Assembly: GCF_014191505.1 (NCBI RefSeq)
Contig: NZ_JACHWS010000002.1
Location: 558,001 to 622,000, forward strand
Length of the DNA stretch: 64,000 nt
DNA from: Hoyosella altamirensis
GTDB taxonomy: Bacteria; Actinomycetota; Actinomycetes; Mycobacteriales; Mycobacteriaceae
Reading direction: 5' to 3'
Both the position numbers and the translations under genes were made by a program. The notes under the pieces are model-generated. The model was not told where the DNA came from, ran no database searches, and worked only from the letters and a program-made list of their open reading frames with translations. Shown here piece by piece: positions 1 through 9,854 of the stretch (the stretch's first letter is position 1; each line of letters begins with the position of its first letter).

Positions 1-584
1 GTCAGTTCGTCCGCGAACTCCAGGTCACCACCCATGGGCAGACCCGACGCAAGGCGCGTCACGGATAAACCCGGGAAGCCCCGCAACATTCGCACCAGGT
101 ACGTTGCCGTTGCTTCGCCCTCGGTGTTTGGATCTGTCGCGATGATGACCTCGGTGACCTCGACGGAGTCGTCACCTGCAGGTACTTGCCCGCCGATGCG
201 CGCCAGTAGCTCGCGGATCCGCAATTGGTCCGGGCCCACCCCGGAAAGCGGATCGAGCGCACCACCGAGTACGTGGTACACGCCCTTGAACTCGCGAGTC
301 CGCTCGACCGCCTGGACGTCCTTCGGCTCCTCCACGACACAAATCATGGTGCGGTCTCGGCGAGAATCTGAGCAGATCCGGCACTTCTCGTGCTCCGCGA
401 CCGTGCCGCACACAACACAGAACTGCACTCCGTCGCGGATGCGCTGGAGTGCGTCCTGCAATCGCACGATCTGGGCGCGATCTGCTGTGAGCAAATGAAA
501 AGCGATGCGCTGGGCGCCCTTCGGTCCGATCCCGGGCAGCTTGCCGAGTTCGTCGATGAGGTCCTGAACTGGTCCTTCGTACAC
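1..584 (-). CDS. recR: Recombination mediator RecR (partial, 3' end beyond the window)
   Basis: RecR acts in the RecFOR pathway, helping RecA load onto gapped single-stranded DNA. The translation opens [20 protein letters not shown], with the helix-hairpin-helix at about residues 10-30. A C4 zinc finger (CVVC...CRIC) lies near residues 57-72, and a Toprim domain follows. The start is a GTG at 584-582, preceded by a purine-rich GAGGCAGAGGA. About 194 codons are present; the family is about 200 residues, so only the last few residues are missing past base 1. It sits 12 bases after the stop of ybaB on the same strand, the usual ybaB-recR pairing, so the two are probably co-transcribed. Confidence 0.95.
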   Translation of the reverse strand, partial: MYEGPVQDLIDELGKLPGIGPKGAQRIAFHLLTADRAQIVRLQDALQRIRDGVQFCVVCGTVAEHEKCRICSDSRRDRTMICVVEEPKDVQAVERTREFKGVYHVLGGALDPLSGVGPDQLRIRELLARIGGQVPAGDDSVEVTEVIIATDPNTEGEATATYLVRMLRGFPGLSVTRLASGLPMGGDLEFADEL

Positions 585-596
585 GCGTCCTCTGCC

Positions 597-938
597 TCAG
601 AAAGGCAGCCCGGGAATCCCGGAGCCTCCACCCATCCCGGACGCAAACGGTCCGAGTGCGTCTGCCGCGAGGCTCTGCGCGTTCTGGCTGGCGTCCTTGA
701 TCGCTCCGACCACAAGATCCTGGAGCGTCTCGACATCGTCAGGATCGACGACCTTGGGGTCGATCGTGATGTCGATGATCTCGCCAGTCCCCGTAATTTT
801 CGCGGTCACCAGGCCGCCACCGGCCTGGCCCTCAACCTCGGTCGACGCGATCTTCTCCTGGGCCTCCATGAGTTGCTGTTGCATCGCCTGGGCCTGCTGG
901 ATGATCGCCTGCATGTCAGGCGCACCATCTGGTTGCAT
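597..938 (-). CDS. ybaB: YbaB/EbfC family nucleoid-associated protein
   Basis: Small DNA-binding protein of the YbaB/EbfC family, which forms dimers and coats DNA; it is nearly always encoded next to recR, as here. The body shows the family pattern: a Gln/Met-rich N-terminal helix ([20 protein letters not shown]), a central Gly-rich strand region ([14 protein letters not shown]), the DPDD loop and a Gly-rich C-terminal tail. I chose ATG 938 ([10 protein letters not shown]) because AAAGGA sits 8 bases upstream; the same frame could extend to 968 but lacks a ribosome binding site there. The product is 113 residues, of normal size. Confidence 0.93.
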   Translation of the reverse strand: MQPDGAPDMQAIIQQAQAMQQQLMEAQEKIASTEVEGQAGGGLVTAKITGTGEIIDITIDPKVVDPDDVETLQDLVVGAIKDASQNAQSLAADALGPFASGMGGGSGIPGLPF

Positions 939-1024
939 AAGAGGTCCTTTCACGTTGAGGACTGCCAAAAACCGGCAGTCGTGCTACCAGGGTAGTGGCC
1001 TGATAGCACGGCCGGGCACACGAC

Positions 1025-1465
1025 TTACTGCTTTTCCACGTCGGCTTTCAGGTTGGCGAGCACCGCAGCCTGAATCTTCTTCAGTCCAAGCGGCGCGAAT
1101 GTCTTCTCGAAGAACCCGCCAATACCTCCAGCGCCCTTCCACTCCGTCGTTGTGGTGACTTCACTTCCGCTGGTCGAGGGAGCAACACTCCATGTCGTCA
1201 CGAGCGAAGAATTGACGTCACGCTCGATAATTGTCGTGCCGTCGATGCTCACCGCAGCCTTGATATCGCGCGAACGCTTGGATGTAGCCTGCAATATCCA
1301 CTGTGCGATCGTGCCTTCACCGTGGCCGCCCTCGAGGACGCGGTAGTCGCGATAGTGTTCCGACAGAATTCTCGGGCGCACTGTTTCGTAGTCGGCGAGG
1401 GCACTGAAAACTGTGTCGACCGGCGCCGCGATCGTGATTGAACTTGACGCGCTGACCTGTGCCAT
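1025..1465 (-). CDS. SRPBCC (START-like) family protein
   Basis: A 146-residue polyketide-cyclase/START-like fold protein. It begins with the typical SSSITIAAPVDTVFSALADYE strand-helix start and ends with a long amphipathic helix (GLKKIQAAVLANLKADVE). Such proteins bind hydrophobic ligands in a deep cavity; no ligand can be read from the sequence. AAAGGAC lies before ATG 1465. It is transcribed toward ybaB-recR and away from the fatty-acid genes tmsA/tmsB. A homologue sits at the same place in mycobacteria (Rv3718c, from memory), so this is part of the conserved core. Confidence 0.85.
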   Translation of the reverse strand: MAQVSASSSITIAAPVDTVFSALADYETVRPRILSEHYRDYRVLEGGHGEGTIAQWILQATSKRSRDIKAAVSIDGTTIIERDVNSSLVTTWSVAPSTSGSEVTTTTEWKGAGGIGGFFEKTFAPLGLKKIQAAVLANLKADVEKQ

Positions 1466-1600
1466 TGAGCTTGTGTCCTTTCGGAGTACACCAATTCGCT
1501 TCTAGAGCCGTGTCCATAGTGCCCTATCTCGCGGAAAGTTCACCCGCGGGCAACATCTCAGTCTCCCCCTCCGCGTCAAGATCGGGCTATCGTCGATAGT

Positions 1601-3067
1601 GTGCGGAGCCTTCGACTGCCTACCGGATCGACGCCCCTTATGACGCCTGAAGATAGTGCGGCGGCGCATGCTGCTGCGGTGGATCGCCTCATCCACAGCT
1701 ATCGAGCGATTCCTGATGACGCTCCGGTGCGGCTGGCAAAGAAGACGTCAAACCTGTTCCGCCACAGGGAAAAGACTTCCGCGCCTGGGCTCGATGTCTC
1801 CGGCCTGGCTCGCGTGATTGGGATCGACACCGAAGCTCGCACTGCCGACGTCGGTGGCATGTGCACATATGAGGACCTTGTCGCGGCAACGCTCAAATAC
1901 AATCTTGTCCCCTTGGTCGTTCCGCAACTCAAAACGATCACTCTCGGCGGCGCAGTGACTGGCCTGGGAATCGAGTCCACGTCGTTCCGCAATGGCCTCC
2001 CCCACGAATCTGTTCTCGAGATGGACATCCTCACGGGGGCGGGCGAGGTCGTCACCGCCGCTCCAGATGGGCCCCATAGCGATCTGTACTGGGGATTTCC
2101 CAACTCGTACGGCACGCTCGGCTATGCGACGCGGCTTCGCATCGAACTCGAGCCGGTCGAACGCTACGTTGAACTCAGGCACCTGCGGTTTACTACCCTC
2201 GATGAGCTTCAGGAGACACTTGACACTGTTTCGTACGAACAGACGTATGACGGGGAACCCGTTCATTACGTAGACGGAGTCATGTTTTCGGCCACAGAAA
2301 GCTACCTCACGCTAGGCCGTCAGACCAGCGAACCGGGCCCGGTCAGCGACTACACCGGAAACCAGATCTACTACCGCTCGATACAGCACGGTGGCGCTGA
2401 AACTCCCGTCGTCGACCGGATGACCATCCATGACTATCTATGGCGCTGGGATACCGACTGGTTCTGGTGCTCGCGCGCTTTCGGAACGCAACACCCAGTG
2501 GTCCGGAGATTCTGGCCGCGCCGTTATCGCCGCAGCAGCTTCTACTGGAAGCTGATCGCGCTTGACCGCCGGGTTGGCCTCGCGGACTTCATCGAACGAC
2601 GGAAGGGAAACCTTCCGCGCGAACGCGTAGTCCAGGACATTGAGGTCCCGATCGAGAACACCGCCAGCTTCCTGCGGTGGTTTTTGGCGAACGTGCCGAT
2701 CGAGCCGGTGTGGCTATGCCCGCTGCGACTGCGCAAAACCCGCAGCCCAGGGCCACCCTCGCCGACATCCCCGGCTTCGCGCCCATGGCCCCTCTATCCG
2801 CTCGAACCCCAGCGCACATACGTCAATATTGGCTTCTGGTCAGCGGTGCCGGTCGTAGCTAACCAGCCCGAGGGGCACACCAACCGCATGATCGAGCACG
2901 AAGTGGATCGCCTTGACGGTCACAAATCGCTGTACTCAGATGCGTTTTACGACCGAAAAGAGTTTGACGCGCTGTATGGCGGCGATACCTATAGAGAACT
3001 CAAAGAGACCTACGACCCAAAGAGCCGGTTACTTGATCTCTATGCAAAGGCGGTGCAACGACGATGA
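1601..3067 (+). CDS. tmsA: FAD-binding oxidoreductase, 10-methylene fatty acyl reductase (TmsA/BfaA type)
   Basis: DHCR24/DIMINUTO-like FAD-linked oxidase. A PCMH-type FAD domain covers roughly residues 45-190 (GGMCTYEDL, PQLKTITLGGAVTG, GYATRLRIELEP). The partner gene overlaps its stop by 4 bases (ATGA) and encodes a CFA-like methyltransferase. In actinobacteria this pair makes tuberculostearic (10-methylstearic) acid: the methyltransferase adds a methylene to oleoyl chains in phospholipid and this enzyme reduces it to a methyl branch. The assignment rests on this established pairing plus synteny with Rv3719-Rv3720. The start is uncertain: GTG 1601 may be leaderless (TATCGT lies at 1588-1593), while ATG 1640 (MTPEDSAAAH) gives a more conventional N-terminus. 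No clear Shine-Dalgarno is seen for either. Confidence 0.86.
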   Translation: MRSLRLPTGSTPLMTPEDSAAAHAAAVDRLIHSYRAIPDDAPVRLAKKTSNLFRHREKTSAPGLDVSGLARVIGIDTEARTADVGGMCTYEDLVAATLKYNLVPLVVPQLKTITLGGAVTGLGIESTSFRNGLPHESVLEMDILTGAGEVVTAAPDGPHSDLYWGFPNSYGTLGYATRLRIELEPVERYVELRHLRFTTLDELQETLDTVSYEQTYDGEPVHYVDGVMFSATESYLTLGRQTSEPGPVSDYTGNQIYYRSIQHGGAETPVVDRMTIHDYLWRWDTDWFWCSRAFGTQHPVVRRFWPRRYRRSSFYWKLIALDRRVGLADFIERRKGNLPRERVVQDIEVPIENTASFLRWFLANVPIEPVWLCPLRLRKTRSPGPPSPTSPASRPWPLYPLEPQRTYVNIGFWSAVPVVANQPEGHTNRMIEHEVDRLDGHKSLYSDAFYDRKEFDALYGGDTYRELKETYDPKSRLLDLYAKAVQRR

Positions 3068-4374
3068 AGGCAGTGTTGACGGCGTTTACGGCTCCCCAAC
3101 TCGAAAGGATGAACGTCGCTGAGATACTCAGCGCGGTACTAGGGCGAGATTTCCCGATCCGGTTCACTGCGTACGACGGCAGCGCACTAGGCCCGGAAAC
3201 CGCCCGGTACGGACTGCACCTCAAGACGCCCCGTGGACTGACCTACCTCGCAACCGCGCCCGGTGATCTCGGGCTCGCGCGCGCATACGTATCCGGCGAC
3301 CTCGAGGTTAGCGGGGTTCATCAGGGTGACCCGTACGAGATAATGAAGATTCTCGCGCATGACGTCCGGGTGCGGCGGCCCTCGCCTGCAACGATCGCCT
3401 CGATCATGCGGTCACTCGGCTGGGAGCGCTTGCGGCCGGTCGCGCCACCCCCGCAAGAGAACATGCCCCGGTGGCGCCGGATGGCCCTGGGCCTGCTGCA
3501 CTCGAAGAGCCGTGATGCCGCAGCAATCCACCACCATTACGACGTGTCGAACGAGTTTTACGAGCACATCCTCGGCCCGTCGATGACGTACACATGCGCG
3601 GCCTACCCCAGCGCAGACAGTTCCCTGGAGGAAGCACAGGAGAACAAGTACCGACTCGTCTTCGAGAAACTCGGCCTGAAAGCCGGGGATCGCCTGCTTG
3701 ACGTCGGGTGCGGGTGGGGCGGCATGGTGCGGTTCGCAGCCAAGCGTGGCGTTCATGTCATCGGTGCGACATTGTCCCGCAAACAGGCGGAATGGGCTCA
3801 GAAGATGATTGCCCATGAGGGATTGGGCGATCTGGCGGAAGTCCGTTTCTGCGACTACCGCGATGTCACGGAGGCGGGCTTCGACGCAGTGTCGTCGATC
3901 GGTCTCACTGAACATATCGGTTTGGCGAACTACCCGTCTTACTTCGGCTTCCTGAAGGACAAGTTGCGGCCAGGCGGACGACTGCTGAACCATTGCATCA
4001 CTCGCCCAAATAACCTTCAGAGCAACCGCGCAGGTGATTTCATCGACCGGTACGTTTTCCCGGACGGAGAACTCGCCGGACCAGGCTTCATCATTTCAGC
4101 TGCCCACGATGCCGGTTTCGAAGTGCGGCACGAAGAGAACCTCCGCGAGCACTACGCACTGACGCTGCGGGACTGGAACCGCAACCTCGCTCGCGACTGG
4201 GACGCGTGTGTGCACGCCTCCGACGAGGGCACTGCCCGCGTCTGGGGTCTGTACATTTCCGGTTCACGAGTCGCCTTTGAAACGAACTCGATTCAGCTGC
4301 ACCAGGTCCTGGCGGTCAAAACCGCACGGAATGGCGATGCGCAGGTCCCGTTGGGTCAGTGGTGGGCCCGCTGA
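3064..4374 (+). CDS. tmsB: CFA-synthase-like fatty acid methyltransferase (TmsB/BfaB type)
   Basis: A 436-residue SAM-dependent methyltransferase of the cyclopropane fatty acid synthase family. The N-terminal region (about 1-150) is the lipid-binding part seen in longer CFA enzymes. The SAM site is LLDVGCGWGG near residue 215, preceded by IHHHYDVSNEFYEHILG, the family's conserved entry to the catalytic domain. It overlaps tmsA by 4 bases, so translation is coupled. It is inferred to transfer a methylene to the double bond of membrane oleoyl chains, giving the 10-methylene intermediate that TmsA reduces. A true cyclopropane synthase remains possible, but the tmsA partner argues for the 10-methyl pathway. 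Confidence 0.87.
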   Translation: MKAVLTAFTAPQLERMNVAEILSAVLGRDFPIRFTAYDGSALGPETARYGLHLKTPRGLTYLATAPGDLGLARAYVSGDLEVSGVHQGDPYEIMKILAHDVRVRRPSPATIASIMRSLGWERLRPVAPPPQENMPRWRRMALGLLHSKSRDAAAIHHHYDVSNEFYEHILGPSMTYTCAAYPSADSSLEEAQENKYRLVFEKLGLKAGDRLLDVGCGWGGMVRFAAKRGVHVIGATLSRKQAEWAQKMIAHEGLGDLAEVRFCDYRDVTEAGFDAVSSIGLTEHIGLANYPSYFGFLKDKLRPGGRLLNHCITRPNNLQSNRAGDFIDRYVFPDGELAGPGFIISAAHDAGFEVRHEENLREHYALTLRDWNRNLARDWDACVHASDEGTARVWGLYISGSRVAFETNSIQLHQVLAVKTARNGDAQVPLGQWWAR

Positions 4375-4375
4375 C

Positions 4376-6556
4376 TCATTCGATTCGGCGCGCGCCGAGT
4401 TCTGACGTCAGCAGTTCGATGGCGAGTTCCTCAGGGTCGCGTCGCGGTGAGCTGTCTGAATCGTCGATTCCGGATGCTTCCGCGCGGCGAGCTTCTTCGA
4501 GCAGTGCATCCTCATCATCGGGTGCGGCGGCGGGCCGAACAGGTCCTTGCCCCACGGCGCTTGTGGGTGCTAGGTGGTGCGGCGGGCCTGGGTCATCCGG
4601 GTAGCCCGGATCGTCGGGCGGCGGGATGTCATCGCTACCCGGGGCTGGGGTGTGGCGCTCACGAGACGCCTGCCCAGGCGCAGTTTGCGGCGGCTTCTGC
4701 TCTGCCCGCCCGGGCGCCGCGGCTGATTTACGCACAAAGCGCGGGCGGTCGTTCGGCGGGCCGGACTGTTTACGTTCCTTGGGAGCCTGCTGAGTACCGG
4801 CTGATTGGCGCGGAGCCTCCGCTCCCCAAACGAGCTCGCATTCAGTCCCGAGCGTCTCCCGGAACGCCTCCAGCACGATCCCGGCGCTGCGCGCTTCACG
4901 CAATCGCCCCATCAGCGCAGGTGTTTCGTGGCTCAGCATTATTGAGTTGCCGCGCACGCCCGTGACTTTCGCCCCGGACAGCATTACTTCCACAATCTTG
5001 CTCTTCGCGCGAACATTCGCACAGATTTTGCCCCACGCGGCTTCCACCGCGTGCACGGAAAGACCTGGATGGGCCTCGTCCCCGGCCGGGGTCGCCGGGG
5101 CTTTGTCGGCGGCGGCAGGCGATGCCACTTCGCTGGGGCCAGACGGCGGGGCGGGCGCTTCCCTTGGCGCCGCGGGCTCGTGGACAACCGGGGGCGCGGA
5201 AGCCTCCGCCTTGGGGGTCGTCGGCGCCGGAGGTGCGCTGGCCTCACGTGCCGTCTCTCCTGCGGGGGCGGCCTCCATGGGAGCTTCCTTGGGAGCGGCC
5301 TCCCTGGGCCGCTGAGATCTGGGCCGCTGAGATGGCCGCTCGAACACTGGGGATCCGGGTTGAGCCTGACCCGCCGGAGCGTCTGTCTGAGCGGACTGAG
5401 CCGCGGGTGTCCCCCGCTCAAGGCGCTCAAGGCGCTGCAACAACGCGGAATCCGTGGCGGAAGCAGCGGGCAGCAGCATCCGCGCGCAGAGCACCTCGAG
5501 GAGGAGCCTGGGCGCGGTCGCACCCCGCATCTCCGAGAGGCCCGCGTGTAGCAACTCCGCGTAGCGCGCAAGAGTCGCCGGACCTATCCGTTCGACATCG
5601 CTGAGCATCCGCCCACGACCATCAGCAGGGGCGTCAACAAGCCCGTTCGTCAGCGCATCTGGCACTGCCTGCACCAGAATCAGGTCACGGATCCGTTCGA
5701 GGAGATCTGCAGTGAAGCGGCGCGGATCGAAGCCCGCGTCCATGACATCGTTGATGGTCCCGAATAGGGCGGCACCGTCGGAATTGGCGAGCCCATCCAC
5801 CGCGGCATCGATGAGTGAAGAGTCCGTGATGCCAAGCAGCGAAACCGCCCTATCGTAGGTGACACCGGCCTCGCCCGCCCCAGCAAGCAGCTGGTCAAGA
5901 ACCGAAAGCGTGTCACGCGGGGACCCTCCACCCGCACGAATGACCAGCGGAAACACTGTGTCCTGCACATGCACGTTCTCGCTGGCGCAGATGCGTTCCA
6001 CCAATCCGCGCATCACCGGCGGTGGCAGCAGCCTGAAGGGGTAATGGTGCGTGCGGGACTTGATCGTCGGAAGCACCTTTTCCGGCTCGGTCGTGGCGAA
6101 GATGAAGATCAGGTGCTCGGGTGGTTCTTCCACGATTTTCAGGAGCGCGTTGAACCCCGCATTGGTGACCATATGCGCCTCGTCAACGATGAATACGCGG
6201 TAGCGGGACTCCGCAGGGGCATAGAACGCGCGATCTCGCAGCTCACGCGTGTCATCCACACCACCATGACTGGCCGCGTCCAGCTCGATCACGTCGAGGT
6301 TCCCTGGCCCGCCCGGCCCCAGCGCGACACACGAATTGCAGGTGCCGCACGGAGTTGCGGTAGGGCCGTGCTCACAGTTCAGGGAGCGCGCGAGGATGCG
6401 CGCCGAGGAAGTCTTTCCGCAGCCACGCGGACCTGAAAAGAGGTAAGCGTGGTTGATCCGGCCGGCATTCAGCGCAGCACTGAGCGGCTCGGTCACATGC
6501 TCCTGGCCGACAACTTCAGCGAACGTCGCGGGACGGTATTTGCGGTATAGCGCCAC
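4376..6556 (-). CDS. dnaX: DNA polymerase III subunits gamma/tau
   Basis: Clamp-loader ATPase of the replisome. The N-terminal AAA+ module starts VALYRKYRPATFAEVVGQEH and carries Walker A (GPRGCGKTS), a four-Cys zinc module (C..CxxC..C, CEHGPTATPCGTCNSC), Walker B VDEAHM and sensor 1 (FATTEPEKVLPTI). The GTG at 6556 is chosen because it begins this invariant first motif; the open frame runs further upstream but is not conserved-looking. At 727 residues the protein is long for the family. The extra length is a Pro/Ala-rich stretch (about residues 385-510) and a second acidic low-complexity tail around a tau-type domain. No slippery run for a short gamma form is visible. It converges on tmsB, one base apart. 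Confidence 0.95.
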   Translation of the reverse strand: MALYRKYRPATFAEVVGQEHVTEPLSAALNAGRINHAYLFSGPRGCGKTSSARILARSLNCEHGPTATPCGTCNSCVALGPGGPGNLDVIELDAASHGGVDDTRELRDRAFYAPAESRYRVFIVDEAHMVTNAGFNALLKIVEEPPEHLIFIFATTEPEKVLPTIKSRTHHYPFRLLPPPVMRGLVERICASENVHVQDTVFPLVIRAGGGSPRDTLSVLDQLLAGAGEAGVTYDRAVSLLGITDSSLIDAAVDGLANSDGAALFGTINDVMDAGFDPRRFTADLLERIRDLILVQAVPDALTNGLVDAPADGRGRMLSDVERIGPATLARYAELLHAGLSEMRGATAPRLLLEVLCARMLLPAASATDSALLQRLERLERGTPAAQSAQTDAPAGQAQPGSPVFERPSQRPRSQRPREAAPKEAPMEAAPAGETAREASAPPAPTTPKAEASAPPVVHEPAAPREAPAPPSGPSEVASPAAADKAPATPAGDEAHPGLSVHAVEAAWGKICANVRAKSKIVEVMLSGAKVTGVRGNSIMLSHETPALMGRLREARSAGIVLEAFRETLGTECELVWGAEAPRQSAGTQQAPKERKQSGPPNDRPRFVRKSAAAPGRAEQKPPQTAPGQASRERHTPAPGSDDIPPPDDPGYPDDPGPPHHLAPTSAVGQGPVRPAAAPDDEDALLEEARRAEASGIDDSDSSPRRDPEELAIELLTSELGARRIE

Positions 6557-6666
6557 GCGGCCAGAGTACCGGTCAGCTCCGACGAAGGTGGCCTCGCGCT
6601 GCGGCACAGAGCACGGCACAATGGCCAGCAGGTAACCCCAATGCCGGGGACTACAGGAGGTAGCCA

Positions 6667-7464
6667 GTGGCCAGCGAAGGTACACACGCAGCGAGTGCGC
6701 TCGATCGAATTTCTCCGTTGCTCGACGACCGCCGTATCGCCGATGGTGTTATCCACAGACCACGCCTCGTGAATGGTTACGTCGACGTTCTGCCTGACAG
6801 TCCTGAAGATGACTCAAAGTCGCTGGCGCAGCGCACCATGGAGTTCCCGTTGCTCGCACCGATCTACGAGCACATCTGGAGGCCGGCCGGAGCGCTCGCG
6901 TTCATGGGTTTCAATCTCCAGCACTTTCGCGAGGAACGCGCAAAAACAGTGCGGGCCCTGCAACTCTCCGGGAATCAGACAGTCCTCGACATCGCGTGCG
7001 GTCCTGGCAACTTCACCGCAAACTTCGCGGACGCGCTGAGCCCTCGCGGGCTCGCGATCGGTCTGGATATTTCGCGTCCCATGCTGCGGAAAGCTGTGGA
7101 GACCAATAGCCGCCCGAATACGGTATATCTTCGCGGTGACGCGACAAGCCTGCCATTCCCGGATGCAACACTCGATGCAGTCACCTGCTATGCCGCGCTA
7201 TACCTGATCCCGGACCCTTTCACTGTGCTCGACGAGATGACACGTGTGCTAAAGCCGGGCGGGCGAATTTCCGTGATGGCGAGCCGCGCATCCGAGCATC
7301 CTGCGATCCGTCGAACTCAGCGGCGTGTCCTGGGATTGACCGGGTTGCGGATGTTCGACGTCAATGAGTTCACGGATTACTTCCGCTCGTCCGGACTCAC
7401 CGAGATCGCGCAGGAAATCCACGGTGTGGTGCAGTATGTGCACGCGTCGAAGCCGACGGGCTAA
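6667..7464 (+). CDS. Class I SAM-dependent methyltransferase
   Basis: A 265-residue methyltransferase of the UbiE/methyltransferase-11 type. The SAM-binding motif I is VLDIACGPGNF (about residues 101-111). Motif II is followed by LDAVTCYAALYLIPDPF and the post-motif LKPGGRISV. The start is GTG 6667 with AGGAGGT 7 bases upstream. It is transcribed divergently from dnaX across 110 bases and converges on the aminotransferase. Substrate unknown; the N-terminal 60 residues (SPLLDDRRIADGVIHRPRLVNG) have no motif I recognise. I do not recall a gene at this place in M. tuberculosis, so it is probably a lineage addition. Confidence 0.82.
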   Translation: MASEGTHAASALDRISPLLDDRRIADGVIHRPRLVNGYVDVLPDSPEDDSKSLAQRTMEFPLLAPIYEHIWRPAGALAFMGFNLQHFREERAKTVRALQLSGNQTVLDIACGPGNFTANFADALSPRGLAIGLDISRPMLRKAVETNSRPNTVYLRGDATSLPFPDATLDAVTCYAALYLIPDPFTVLDEMTRVLKPGGRISVMASRASEHPAIRRTQRRVLGLTGLRMFDVNEFTDYFRSSGLTEIAQEIHGVVQYVHASKPTG

Positions 7465-7467
7465 TTA

Positions 7468-8769
<1,302 letters not shown>

Positions 8770-8782
8770 TCACGAAGAAGTT

Positions 8783-8875
8783 GGGGGACCCCGCGCACCC
8801 GTCAGAGCCCGTTGACCCTTGCTGCCTTCCGGCCCTGGGGGGATTCACAGGATGCACGCCACGCGGGATCCACGG
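8783..8875 (-). ncRNA. ffs: Signal recognition particle RNA (4.5S-type)
   Basis: Read on the minus strand, the segment contains the conserved SRP RNA domain IV apical part, CCAGGGCCGGAAGGCAGC, flanked by long complementary arms: GATCCCGCG near the 5' end pairs with CGCGGGGTC near the 3' end. This is the single-hairpin bacterial SRP RNA that binds Ffh. It lies between aspT and a tRNA-Ser, the same arrangement as in mycobacteria. The ends are estimated from the pairing and may be off by several bases. Confidence 0.88.
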
Positions 8876-9001
8876 GACAGTGTAGCGGGTCGCTGACTCC
8901 CGCGCAGAACCCCCTCATAGAAGTGCCGCGCTCCGCCTCCGCAGCGCGGGCCTTGCAGCGAGTTTGCATTCGAGGCCCGCCAAACCGGTATCATTCCCCG
9001 T

Positions 9002-9090
9002 GGAGGATTCGCCTAGCGGCCTATGGCGCTCGCCTGGAACGCGAGTTGGGTTAACAGCCCTCAGGGGTTCAAATCCCCTATCCTCCGCCA
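9002..9090 (+). tRNA. tRNA-Ser(GGA)
   Basis: Cloverleaf read directly: acceptor GGAGGAT pairs with ATCCTCC, then discriminator G and an encoded CCA (9088-9090). The anticodon stem-loop CTCGC-CTGGAAC-GCGAG gives anticodon GGA. A long variable arm and the T-arm AGGGGTTCAAATCCCCT follow. The size (89 with CCA) fits a class II serine tRNA. Confidence 0.96.
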
Positions 9091-9096
9091 GATGCG

Positions 9097-9139
9097 CGAG
9101 TGAACCCCCGGTAAGCAAAGCAGACCGGGGGTTCACTCG
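9097..9139 (+). terminator. Strong hairpin after tRNA-Ser(GGA)
   Basis: A perfect 16-base inverted repeat, CGAGTGAACCCCCGGT at 9097-9112 and its complement at 9124-9139, with an 11-base loop. It begins 6 bases after the tRNA CCA. There is no T-run, so it would be a U-less terminator, a form common in actinobacteria, or a processing hairpin. Confidence 0.7.
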
Positions 9140-9175
9140 TCCCAGCCGGAAATGCAGGGGTGGCTCGCTGGAACA

Positions 9176-9790
9176 ATGAAGACGGATTTCAAGAAAGCCC
9201 TCGACTCGTACAAAGCGCGCCACCACAAGTTCCGGATCGTCGACGTACCCCCGCTGCAGTACCTCATGGCCGACGGCCACGGCGATCCGAACACCGCGAC
9301 GGAGTATGCCGACGCCATCGCGGCGTTGTACCCGGTCGCCTACAAACTCAAGTTCGCCAGCAAACAGGAGCTCGGCCGGGACTACGTGGTCATGCCTTTG
9401 GAGGCACTGTGGTGGGCGGCGGATATGGACGCCTTCACGGTCGAACGTGATAAGTCCCAGTGGGACTGGACGGTCATGATCATGGTGCCTGACTGGATCA
9501 CTCGCGACATGTTCAATACAGCGGTGGCCAGGGTCGCCACCAGTAGTCGCCCGATCAGCCTCGACAAGGTTCGCCTGGAAACACTCCGGGAGGGCAAATG
9601 CGTGCAGACGCTCCATGTCGGTTCATACGACGACGAGACCGAGATCCTCTCAGAAATGCACCACGAGTTCATCCCGCACTCAGGCTTGCGGATGACGGGG
9701 AAACACCACGAGATCTACTTCAGCGACTTCCGGAAGGTCGCGCCGTCGAAACTACGGACCATCCTCCGCCAGCCGGTTGAGGAAGCGTAG
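9176..9790 (+). CDS. GyrI-like small-molecule-binding domain protein
   Basis: About 204 residues, stand-alone GyrI/SHS2-like domain of the type found in the effector-binding half of MerR/AraC regulators, with no DNA-binding part. Family-like pieces are MKTDFKKALDSYKARHHKFRIVDVPPLQYLMADGHGDPN at the start and the C-terminal GLRMTGKHHEIYFSDFRKV, where a basic, aromatic strand closes the fold. Such free-standing proteins are thought to bind, or in some cases hydrolyse, small toxic compounds. ATG 9176 opens the conserved part; an upstream in-frame ATG at 9152 overlaps the hairpin region and is less likely. Confidence 0.75.
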   Translation: MKTDFKKALDSYKARHHKFRIVDVPPLQYLMADGHGDPNTATEYADAIAALYPVAYKLKFASKQELGRDYVVMPLEALWWAADMDAFTVERDKSQWDWTVMIMVPDWITRDMFNTAVARVATSSRPISLDKVRLETLREGKCVQTLHVGSYDDETEILSEMHHEFIPHSGLRMTGKHHEIYFSDFRKVAPSKLRTILRQPVEEA

Positions 9791-9822
9791 CCAACGACGC
9801 GTTTGGCTTCCAGGCTAGGCTT

Positions 9823-9841
9823 AATGAATACTATTTTCGTT
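9823..9841. promoter_or_regulatory. Candidate Fur/Zur-family operator before the BASS transporter
   Basis: AATGAATACTATTTTCGTT is an imperfect palindrome in a locally AT-rich spot. By my count it agrees at 15 of 19 positions with the actinobacterial Zur-type pattern as I recall it (AATGAAAATCATTTTCATT). It ends 13 bases before the likely GTG start, where a repressor would block transcription. Inference only. Confidence 0.45.
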
Positions 9842-9854
9842 ATAGCCGCCGATC

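Noticed and set aside
4376-6556. A programmed frameshift in dnaX giving a short gamma subunit
   Set aside because: No A-rich slippery run or strong downstream stem is visible in this GC-rich gene.
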